From Planctomycetota bacterium (GTDB taxonomy: Bacteria; Planctomycetota; B15-G4): a DNA stretch of 64,000 bases. How positions within the stretch are numbered: position 1 is the first letter of the stretch; every line of letters begins with the position of its first letter. The stretch spans positions 35,590 through 99,589 of the forward strand of contig JAJDEO010000040.1 in NCBI GenBank assembly GCA_029259745.1, read 5' to 3'. Below, piece after piece: positions 24,935 through 32,212 of this stretch. Both the position numbers and the translations under genes were made by a program. The notes beneath the pieces are model-generated. The model was not told where the DNA came from, ran no database searches, and worked only from the letters and a program-made list of their open reading frames with translations.

Positions 24935-27703
24935 TCAGCGCCACTCACGCACTTCGAGCCTGCGATACTCCACCTCTGACCCTTCGTGGTGTTGTTGCAG
25001 CGTGATGTGTCCGCGCGCGTGTTCGTCGGACGTGTCGAGGACGTCGGCGACGACGACGCCGCCGATCGACGTCGTCAGGCGCGTTCCTGCCGGTGTCGTG
25101 CGACAGCGAAACTGCTGGCGGAACCACGTCCCCGGCTGCACGAGCTGCACGCGCACCGGCGCGCGGCTGTAGATGCTGCCCGACCGCTGCGCGTCGCCGT
25201 GGCTGGCGTTGACCTGGGCCTCGTAGCCCGCCGGCCAACCACCGCCGTACGCTGCGCGCACGTACATGCCGGAGTTCCCGCCGTCGTTGATGCGGACCTC
25301 GGCGCGGAACGCGACGTCGGCGTAATCGCCGCGCGGACTAAAGAGATGACTCGCTTCGCCCTCGCCGTAGATCACGCCGTCTTCAGCGAGCCAGGCGTCG
25401 TCGTCGGCACCCGGTGACGTGCGCCAACCTTCGAGGCTCTCGCCGTTGAACAACGGCGCCCAGCCGTCGCCCGCATCACGCTTGGCGTCGAGCCCCGCGA
25501 AGCCCTCGTGCAGCCACGTCATGCCGTCGTGGTCTCCGCGCGGACGGAACATCAGGGTGCGCAGGCCGACGGGCCCGCGCGTGCCCGTGATGACGAGCGG
25601 TGCATAGGGACGTTCGCCGCCAGCATCGCGACGATCGTCGACGCCCGCAGCGTCGGCGACGGCGGGCAGCTCCCCCGCTGCGCGCACGACGTTCGGCGCC
25701 TCGAAGACGATGTCTTCATGCACGACGACACCGTCGACCGTAACCCTTGCGAAACGCGCCGGCGACGTGCGACGCCCGGCCGCATCGAAACGCGGCGCTT
25801 CGAACTCGATGTCGACGACGGACCACACGCCCGGCTCGAGCGCGACGTCGAAGACCGGACGGACCACCGTGGCATCCGCGCGCACGATTCCGCCGTTTGG
25901 CGCGCGCGCGTCACCGAACATGATCTCGTAGCGATCGTGCACGCGAATCGACGTCGCCGCGCCATCGGCGAGCATGAACTCGACGTGCACCGTGCCGTCA
26001 CCGAACGCGTAGCGTGAAACGTAGTCGCTGGCCGGACCGTGATCGACGTTGACGAGCGCGTTGTTGCCGGGCTCGGTGTCGAACGTCGTGGCATCCTCGG
26101 CGAGTGCCGCGTTCACGAGCGCCCAGCCCTCGGCGTTCCACGCGTCGAGCGCATCGCCGTAGCTCAGACGCAGCCAGCCTTCGTGCTCGGAGGCCTTGGG
26201 CGGCGGCGGCGTCGCTTCCTTCGCCACGTGTTCGGTCGTCAGCGGCCCCTCGGGAAGCTGGTTGATCGTGTAGGCGAACTCGTCGTGCAGCAGCGCCTCA
26301 CCGTCGACGCCGCGCACGCCGTTCAACGTCATGCGCGCCACCATCGCGGGCACGAGCGGCGCCACCACGGTTGCGACGAGACCGTCGTCGGACACGCTCA
26401 CCGACTCCACGTCCACACGCGTCGTGCGGCGCTCGGGCGATCCGTACTCCCACCACCAGTCGTAGTCGTACTGGATGAGTTCGACGTCGTTCAGCGTCGA
26501 GGCATCGACGGCCTCGGTGAACGTCAGCTCGAAGCCGCCTTGCAGCAGGTGGACGCGCTCGATCTCGAGCGGCGTCTCGCCCGTCCAGCGAATGCGCGTC
26601 AGGCCATCGGCCGGCGCGAGCCCGCCCCAACCGCGGTTCGTCAGCCCGCCGACGAGCGACCCGTCGGGCGCGAACGACACGCGCACCACCGACCCGACGT
26701 CCTTCAAGAACGGGAAGACCGCGCCCTGGTACTCGCCGCGCACCGTCTCGAGCTGCACGCGCAGCACGGCGCCGAGCGTCAGTTCGGCGAGGAACATCTG
26801 CTCGTCGAACGAACCGAAACGCCCGCCCGTCGTGTCGGCGACGAGGTTGCCCGGCGAACGCGACCAACCGTAGGGCAGCCACACGGCCGCGTCGGCGCGT
26901 TCACGGTCGGGCGGCAGCGTGTCGGACGGGATGATGTCGTTCGCGAGGTATTCGTCGGTCCAGCGCAGCGAGCCGGGGTGACCGAAGAAGCGCCCCGGCT
27001 TGACGTGCACGATCGGACCGACGGGCATCCAGTCGCCCTGGTTGTCGGTGGCAAAGAGATCGCCGGCCGCGTTCACGCCGAGGCCGCAGGGGCTGCGCAG
27101 CCCGAGTGCGATGCGCTCCGTCTCGCCCGTCGTCGGATCGATGGCGACGATCGTGCCGCGCCCCGGGACCTGCGCGCGGCCGTGCCACCACTCGGGGTCG
27201 AAGAAGCCGACGTTGAGGCCGACGTAGAGTCGACCGTCGGCGGCTTTCGGGAGCCCGAAGGCGAACTCGTGATAGTTGCCCGACAGACCCCAGTCGTCGG
27301 AGATCGTGCGGAACGTGTCGGCGCGCCCGTCGCCGTCGGTGTCGGCGATCTGCGTGAGTTCGCCGCGCTGCACGACGTAGATGCGATCGCCGCGCGGGTC
27401 TTGCTCGACGTGCAGGCCGAGCCCCTCGTGCAGGCCGTCGGCGAAGATCGAGAAGCGCGCCTCGCCGATGTCGTCGGCCAGGGCGTTCTCGACGGCCCAA
27501 ACACGGCCACGCCGCGTGCTGACGAGCATGCGCCCGTCGGACATCCAAGCGACACCGCCGACCTCGAGCGTCTCGCCGTCCGGCGCCGTGTAGTGCTCGA
27601 TCGTGTAGTAGCGCGACTCGTCGTTGGCGATGTCCGCGCCAGGCTCATCATCCTGCGCGACGAGCAACGCCGACAGCAGGCACCATGCGTAGAGTGTCTT
27701 CAT
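24935..27703 (-). CDS. Secreted propeller plus two DUF1080 (3-keto-disaccharide hydrolase-type) domains
   Basis: The 922-residue protein has a signal peptide (LYAWCLLSALLVAQ). Residues ~35-370 form a glucose/sorbosone dehydrogenase-like propeller (GGVAWMSDGRMLVSTRRGRV, GLHVEQDPRGDRIYVVQRGE, GLRSPCGLGVNAAGDLFATD). A ~90-residue beta-domain follows (LTFTEAVDASTLNDVEL). Residues ~505-700 and ~735-922 are two DUF1080-type jelly-roll domains; the second has LFNGESLEGWR and INDGGNSGMYVRAAYGGGW. DUF1080 members hydrolyse 3-keto-glycosides or bind sugars. Start overlaps the cytochrome c stop in an ATGA, so the two are co-translated. Confidence 0.9.
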   Translation of the reverse strand: MKTLYAWCLLSALLVAQDDEPGADIANDESRYYTIEHYTAPDGETLEVGGVAWMSDGRMLVSTRRGRVWAVENALADDIGEARFSIFADGLHEGLGLHVEQDPRGDRIYVVQRGELTQIADTDGDGRADTFRTISDDWGLSGNYHEFAFGLPKAADGRLYVGLNVGFFDPEWWHGRAQVPGRGTIVAIDPTTGETERIALGLRSPCGLGVNAAGDLFATDNQGDWMPVGPIVHVKPGRFFGHPGSLRWTDEYLANDIIPSDTLPPDRERADAAVWLPYGWSRSPGNLVADTTGGRFGSFDEQMFLAELTLGAVLRVQLETVRGEYQGAVFPFLKDVGSVVRVSFAPDGSLVGGLTNRGWGGLAPADGLTRIRWTGETPLEIERVHLLQGGFELTFTEAVDASTLNDVELIQYDYDWWWEYGSPERRTTRVDVESVSVSDDGLVATVVAPLVPAMVARMTLNGVRGVDGEALLHDEFAYTINQLPEGPLTTEHVAKEATPPPPKASEHEGWLRLSYGDALDAWNAEGWALVNAALAEDATTFDTEPGNNALVNVDHGPASDYVSRYAFGDGTVHVEFMLADGAATSIRVHDRYEIMFGDARAPNGGIVRADATVVRPVFDVALEPGVWSVVDIEFEAPRFDAAGRRTSPARFARVTVDGVVVHEDIVFEAPNVVRAAGELPAVADAAGVDDRRDAGGERPYAPLVITGTRGPVGLRTLMFRPRGDHDGMTWLHEGFAGLDAKRDAGDGWAPLFNGESLEGWRTSPGADDDAWLAEDGVIYGEGEASHLFSPRGDYADVAFRAEVRINDGGNSGMYVRAAYGGGWPAGYEAQVNASHGDAQRSGSIYSRAPVRVQLVQPGTWFRQQFRCRTTPAGTRLTTSIGGVVVADVLDTSDEHARGHITLQQHHEGSEVEYRRLEVREWR

Positions 27704-28875
27704 CGCTCACCCCCCGGACCGTCGACCAGCGGCCAGACGACGGCCTGCCCGACTCGCCCGTGCGTCAGGGCGACATGCAGTCCATCGGGAAGCTCGACCA
27801 TGCGCCACGGATCGCGCGTCGTGATGTCGACGGCGTGCACGGGGCCATCGGGTTCCGTCCGCCACGCGACGAGCGGGCCGGACAGCCATTTCATCGCCGT
27901 CGGGTGTTCGGGGATGGCGCGCCACGCGACACCGGCGAGATCGACCGGCGTGCGCCTCGTGCCGGGCGGCGCGTCGTCGACGCGGACGAGCAGCACCGGC
28001 AAGTCGCTCGTCGGCTGGTGCATCAGGATCAAGTCGCGGTAGTAGCCCGACCAGCTCGGCGAGACGAGCGCCCCGGCCGACTGCTCGGTCCAGCCGACGA
28101 GTTCATCGCCGTCATGCAGCGCGGCGGCGAGCGTGAACGTGGGCGAAATCAGCGACGCCGTCTGCAGGGACGCGCGCAGCGGCACGACGTCGAGCTCGTC
28201 GAGCGACTCGGGGGCATCCGCCGACGTGCCGGGCGACAGATCGACGCCATCGACCACGCGCTTGACGAGTGTCGAAACGCCTCCGCCCCCGACGCTGTGA
28301 AGAACACGCCCGAGCGGCTCGAGGCTCGTCCCCCCGCGGCCCGTCCAGTCGACGCGATCGGCGAACCCGCCGACGTGCACGCCGCGCAGGCGCAGACCGT
28401 CGACGTCGAACGAGAAGGTCAGGCCCGACGGGATTCCGACGAGCAGACCGCGCGGCGACTCGGGGCCGCCCTCGACGATCGGTCCGAGGTGCCCGCGCAG
28501 CATGCGCGTCTCGTCGCCGACAAGGGCGATCGTCTGCGGCGGTTCGCTGTCGTCCTGCGGACCGAGTGCACGCACGTGGTCGGCGAGCGCGCGACGCTCT
28601 TCGAGCACGAGCGCATCGAAGCCCGGCATCGGCGTGCCCGGAATGCCGTTCGTGATCGTGCGGACGATCGCATCGCTCGTGTTCCCGAACGAAAACCCGC
28701 CGTCGCGGAAGGAACGCGCCGGGCGATCCAGCTCGACCGTGCCCTGGCCGTTGCCGTCGACTCCGTGACACTGCGCGCAGAGCTTGACGAAGAGCTCACG
28801 CCCGACGTCCTCGTCGCCGGCGGTGGCCGCGAGGGCCGTCGAGAGGAAGACGCCGAACAGACCAGAAACGACCAC
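27700..28875 (-). CDS. Secreted c-type cytochrome with C-terminal domain of unknown type
   Basis: A GTG start at 28875, with GGAGG upstream, gives a signal peptide and a class I cytochrome c domain with the heme site CAQCH (33-37) and a likely axial Met in GTPMPGF. The remaining ~270 residues are beta-rich (LTFSFDVDGLRLRGVHVGGF, LEPLGRVLHSVGG) and resemble regions found in planctomycete cytochrome-linked sugar or membrane-dehydrogenase proteins, without a firm family. It precedes the DUF1080 propeller gene with a 4-bp overlap; the pair may pass electrons from an extracellular sugar oxidation, which is inference. Confidence 0.85.
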   Translation of the reverse strand: MVVSGLFGVFLSTALAATAGDEDVGRELFVKLCAQCHGVDGNGQGTVELDRPARSFRDGGFSFGNTSDAIVRTITNGIPGTPMPGFDALVLEERRALADHVRALGPQDDSEPPQTIALVGDETRMLRGHLGPIVEGGPESPRGLLVGIPSGLTFSFDVDGLRLRGVHVGGFADRVDWTGRGGTSLEPLGRVLHSVGGGGVSTLVKRVVDGVDLSPGTSADAPESLDELDVVPLRASLQTASLISPTFTLAAALHDGDELVGWTEQSAGALVSPSWSGYYRDLILMHQPTSDLPVLLVRVDDAPPGTRRTPVDLAGVAWRAIPEHPTAMKWLSGPLVAWRTEPDGPVHAVDITTRDPWRMVELPDGLHVALTHGRVGQAVVWPLVDGPGGER

Positions 28876-28904
28876 TGAGAGCCTCCGGGGGACACGGAGG
28901 CGAC

Positions 28905-28913
28905 ACGATACCA
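28905..28913 (-). promoter_or_regulatory. Extended -10 (TGGTATCGT) for the cytochrome c-DUF1080 operon
   Basis: On the minus strand the nonamer reads TGGTATCGT, matching the extended -10 form TGnTAnnnT, 30 nt upstream of the GTG at 28875. Confidence 0.5.
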
Positions 28914-28948
28914 GCCACCGCCGCCCGCCGGTCCCGCTGCCTCAGACT

Positions 28949-28957
28949 TGGTACGCT
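28949..28957 (+). promoter_or_regulatory. Extended -10 (TGGTACGCT) for the TlpA-like gene
   Basis: TGGTACGCT lies 72 nt before the ATG at 29029. The same nonamer occurs upstream of the lipoprotein gene at 46487. No -35 hexamer is visible at normal spacing. Confidence 0.55.
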
Positions 28958-29028
28958 GTCGAGTCGTCCACCCGACCGTGCGTCCCCACCTCGATCGCGC
29001 ACGCGCCATCCACTCCCGGATCGAATCG

Positions 29029-30012
29029 ATGACTCGACTCACCACCATGCTCACCGTCGCCACGCTCGCCGTGGCGTCGATCGCCCACGCCGGCGACACC
29101 TACTCCTCGATCATGAAGGCGCACGACGCCAAGCAGGAGCAGGCGCTCGCGAAGCTCGCCGCCGAGCGCTACGACGCGCTCGTGACCTACACGATGGACA
29201 CGAAGGGCGCCGACGACATGGAGAAGGCGCACCGCTCCCTCGTCGAGCTGGCCGCCGAACTCGATCGCCCCGGCGCCGTCGTCGAACATGCCGACGCTCT
29301 CGCGGCAGCCTTCCCCGAGTCGAAGTCGCTCGACGCGATGATGATGCTCAAGGCCGACGCACTCGGCGAACTCGGCAAGGTCGACGCCGCGGTCGAACTG
29401 ATGTCGGGTGTCGCGTCGCGCGCGGAGGGCAACAATGCCGTTGATGCCTACTTCGCCCTCGCCGACTTCAACCTCGCTCACGACAACGTCGAAGGCGCTC
29501 TCGCGGCCTACAACGACCTCAAGGCGCGCGAGTTCGGCATGCGCGGCCTCGACGACTACGTCGACGGCTTGGCCAAGAAGCTCGAAGACATCGGCAAGGC
29601 GCCGACGGCGTTCCCGGAAGTCATGGACATCGCCGGCAAGCCGCTGAGCCTCGACGACTACAAGGGCAAGGTCGTCCTCATCGACTTCTGGGCGACGTGG
29701 TGTGGCCCGTGCATCGCCGAGCTGCCCAACGTGCTCAAGACCTACGAGAAGTACCACGACCAGGGCTTCGAGATCGTCGGCATCAGCCTCGACAACGCGG
29801 ATGCGGAGCAGAAGTTCAAGGACTTCATCGCCGAGAACGGCATGACCTGGCGTCACCACTTCGACGGTAAGGGTTGGGAGAACGAAGTCGCCCAGGCCTA
29901 CGGCATCAAGTCGATCCCGGCGACGTACCTGCTCGATACCGAAGGCAAGATCGTGCGCGTTGGCCTGCGCGGCGACGCGCTCGGTGAGACCGTCGGCGCG
30001 CTGCTCGAGTAG
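29029..30012 (+). CDS. Exported TlpA/ResA-like thioredoxin with N-terminal helical repeat domain
   Basis: The 327-residue protein starts at the ATG at 29029 to give a signal peptide (TTMLTVATLAVASIAHAGD). Residues ~25-190 are helical and repeat-like (TPR-type A/L/Y spacing, for example ALGELGKVDAAVELMSG). Residues ~195-327 are a thioredoxin fold with DFWATWCGPC (Cys225, Cys228), the cis-Pro region IKSIPATYLLD, and the TlpA-type inserted segment. It would act in the periplasm in thiol-disulfide exchange. It is followed by a strong terminator-like hairpin and is transcribed alone, divergent from the cytochrome operon. Confidence 0.92.
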   Translation: MTRLTTMLTVATLAVASIAHAGDTYSSIMKAHDAKQEQALAKLAAERYDALVTYTMDTKGADDMEKAHRSLVELAAELDRPGAVVEHADALAAAFPESKSLDAMMMLKADALGELGKVDAAVELMSGVASRAEGNNAVDAYFALADFNLAHDNVEGALAAYNDLKAREFGMRGLDDYVDGLAKKLEDIGKAPTAFPEVMDIAGKPLSLDDYKGKVVLIDFWATWCGPCIAELPNVLKTYEKYHDQGFEIVGISLDNADAEQKFKDFIAENGMTWRHHFDGKGWENEVAQAYGIKSIPATYLLDTEGKIVRVGLRGDALGETVGALLE

Positions 30013-30055
30013 TCGCACCGCGACGCTGCGGCTGCGCTGACGCCGCACGTCACCA

Positions 30056-30098
30056 CCGGGGCCGCTCCCTCATCGCGGGGGGCGGCCCCGGCTCGTTT
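30056..30098 (+). terminator. GC-rich intrinsic terminator after the TlpA-like gene
   Basis: A 14-bp stem, CCGGGGCCGCTCCC (30056-30069) with GGGGGCGGCCCCGG (30078-30091), is followed by ctcgtttcc. It lies 44 bp after the stop codon. Confidence 0.65.
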
Positions 30099-30132
30099 CC
30101 AGTCCGCTTCCCGCGTGGCATCCGACGCTTCG

Positions 30133-31458
30133 ATGACGTCGCTCCCGTCCGAACCTGTCACGCCTCGACGCGTCGCACGACTGTGGTTGCCGCTGGCGGC
30201 GAGCTGGGCCCTCATGGGCATCGAGCTACCGCTGTTCACGGCCGTCGTCGCGCGGATGGCCGACCCGCGCGTCCACCTCGCGGCCTATGGCTCGGTCGTG
30301 TTCCCGATCTCGTTGGTGATCGAGGGACCGATCATCATGCTGCTCGCGGCCTCGACCGCGCTGTGCTCCAACGCACGGCGCTTCGCCCAGGTGCGGCGCT
30401 TCATGATGGCCGCCGGCGCGGCGCTGACGCTCGTCCACATCGCCGTGGCTTTCACGCCATTGTTCGACTGGATCGCGAGCGACATCCTCGAGGCGCCCGA
30501 CAAGATCCTCGAGCCGGCGCGCACGGGGCTGCGGATCATGACACCGTGGACCTGGTCGATCGCCTACCGGCGTTTCTACCAGGGCATCCTCATCAAGCAC
30601 GAGCACTCCGATGTCGTGGGGCTCGGAACCGTGGTGCGGCTGGCGGCCAACGCGACGACGCTGATCGTGCTCTCGAGCATGGGCGGGCTGTCGGGCATCG
30701 TCGTCGGCGCGTCCGGTGTGGCCGCGGGAGTGCTCGCCGAGGCTGCCTTCGTCGGTTACCGCGTGCGCCCCGTGGTGCGCGACCGCGTGCTCGTCGCCCC
30801 GACCAGCGAGGCACCGCTCACGCTCTCGACGTTCCTCACCTTCTACATCCCGCTCGCGATGACGCCGCTCATCACGCTCGTCATCCAGCCGATGGGCGCC
30901 TCGGCGATGAACCGCCTGCCCGAAGCTCTCGCGTCGACAGCCGCCTGGCCGGCCGTGCACGGCTTCGTCTTCATCCTGCGCTCGGTCGGCATGGCCTACA
31001 ACGAAGTCGTCGTGACGCTGATCGGTGAACGCGGAGGCGTCGCGGCCCTGCGCGTCTTCCACCGTCGACTCATCGCCGTCGTCGTCACGATCATCGCCCT
31101 CGTCGCGGCCACGCCACTGGCCCATGCTTGGTTCGAAGGTATCTCCGGGCTCGACCCCGACCTCGCCAGGATCTGCCGCATCGCCATCGCGCTCAGCATC
31201 CCCATGCCGGCCTATGCCGTGCTCCAGAGCTGGTACCAGGGCGCGCTCGTCAAGGCGGGCACGACGCGGCCGATCACGGAGGCCGTCACGATCTACTTCG
31301 TGGTGTCCGGCACGCTGCTGCTGATCGGCGTGACGCTGTCGGCGACGCGCGGCATCGACTGGGCGGTCGGCTCGTTCGTCACGGCGGGCATCGTCCAGAC
31401 GACGTGGCTGTGGTGGCGTTCGCGTCCCGCGATCCGGCGATTCGCCGACGCGACGTGA
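30133..31458 (+). CDS. MOP-superfamily membrane transporter, ANKH/MatE-like
   Basis: The protein is about 441 residues with 10-12 membrane helices. An early segment LWLPLAASWALMGIELPLFT, then LAAYGSVVFPISLVIEGPII, the distinctive YQGILIKHEHSDVVGLGTVVR, and TLSTFLTFYIPLAMTPLIT resemble bacterial relatives of the ANKH (progressive ankylosis) branch, related to MATE exporters. In animals ANKH exports ATP/citrate/pyrophosphate; bacterial substrates are unknown. A GTG at 30115 is an alternative start. Family placement is from recalled sequence patterns and could shift to another MOP branch. Confidence 0.6.
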   Translation: MTSLPSEPVTPRRVARLWLPLAASWALMGIELPLFTAVVARMADPRVHLAAYGSVVFPISLVIEGPIIMLLAASTALCSNARRFAQVRRFMMAAGAALTLVHIAVAFTPLFDWIASDILEAPDKILEPARTGLRIMTPWTWSIAYRRFYQGILIKHEHSDVVGLGTVVRLAANATTLIVLSSMGGLSGIVVGASGVAAGVLAEAAFVGYRVRPVVRDRVLVAPTSEAPLTLSTFLTFYIPLAMTPLITLVIQPMGASAMNRLPEALASTAAWPAVHGFVFILRSVGMAYNEVVVTLIGERGGVAALRVFHRRLIAVVVTIIALVAATPLAHAWFEGISGLDPDLARICRIAIALSIPMPAYAVLQSWYQGALVKAGTTRPITEAVTIYFVVSGTLLLIGVTLSATRGIDWAVGSFVTAGIVQTTWLWWRSRPAIRRFADAT

Positions 31459-31513
31459 CCCGAGGGCACAGACGGCATCTCAAGAGCCCCGCCACCTCCC
31501 CCGGAGAACACCG

Positions 31514-32071
31514 ATGCCCGATGCCCTCTTCGAACGCCACTGGGACGACGCGCAGCCTTGGAGCGCAACGCTTGAGTCCGTCGAGGCCAAGCGTGACCTC
31601 TGGCTCGCCAACGCCCGGCGCGCGACGGTCGACGACGACGAGCGCGCCCGCCTCGACGACCTCCCCGCCGCGCGACGCGTGCTCGTCCTCACCGAAGACT
31701 GGTGCGGCGATGCAATCCGAAGTGTCCCCACGCTCGCCCACGCCTTCGAGACGACCGACGCGATCGACGCCCGCTACCTCTCACTCGATGACCACCCCAC
31801 GGCGATCGAAGAGCTTCGCACCCACGGCGGCGCCGCGATCCCGATCGTCGTCGTCGCCGACGAGAAGGGTGAGCGCCTCGGCGTCTGGGGTCCACGCCCG
31901 GCACCGCTGCAGGCGCTCCTGCGCGCACGCAGGCGCGAGCTCGGCGCCCCGACTGCGGACACCATGGCCGAGTTCTACGCGCCGATCATGGGTTGGTACG
32001 GCAAGGACGGTGGCAAGACGGTCTTGCAGGAGGTGCTCATGCTCCTCGAGCGCGGCGGCGAGCCTCGCTGA
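31514..32071 (+). CDS. Cytosolic thioredoxin-family protein (WCGDA active site)
   Basis: The 185-residue protein has VLVLTEDWCGDAIRSVPTLA near residues 57-76, the active-site pattern WCxDx of the thioredoxin-9 type with a single cysteine, and IPIVVVADEKGERLGVWGPR at the cis-Pro strand. The lone Cys means it cannot form the usual CxxC disulfide by itself. CCCCCGGAG precedes the ATG at 31514. No signal peptide. It lies 55 bp after the transporter and may share its transcript. Confidence 0.85.
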   Translation: MPDALFERHWDDAQPWSATLESVEAKRDLWLANARRATVDDDERARLDDLPAARRVLVLTEDWCGDAIRSVPTLAHAFETTDAIDARYLSLDDHPTAIEELRTHGGAAIPIVVVADEKGERLGVWGPRPAPLQALLRARRRELGAPTADTMAEFYAPIMGWYGKDGGKTVLQEVLMLLERGGEPR

Positions 32072-32172
32072 CGCATCAAGCGCGAGCCATGCGAGACCTC
32101 GCGTCGCACGCGCGGACGAGAAGAACAAGTTCAAGACGTCGTCGATCGCAGACTGAGCGATCGTGGTCTCGA

Positions 32173-32210
32173 CGGGGCGTGCTGCGCGGACCTTCGCGCG
32201 GCGCGCCCCG
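32173..32210. other. Strong GC hairpin between converging genes
   Basis: The arms around 32173-32189 and 32193-32210 (cggggcg.../...cgcgccccg) can pair strongly, without a T-run on either strand. It sits in the 141-bp gap between the thioredoxin gene and the large surface protein and may act as a shared, U-tract-poor terminator. Confidence 0.35.
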
Positions 32211-32212
32211 CG

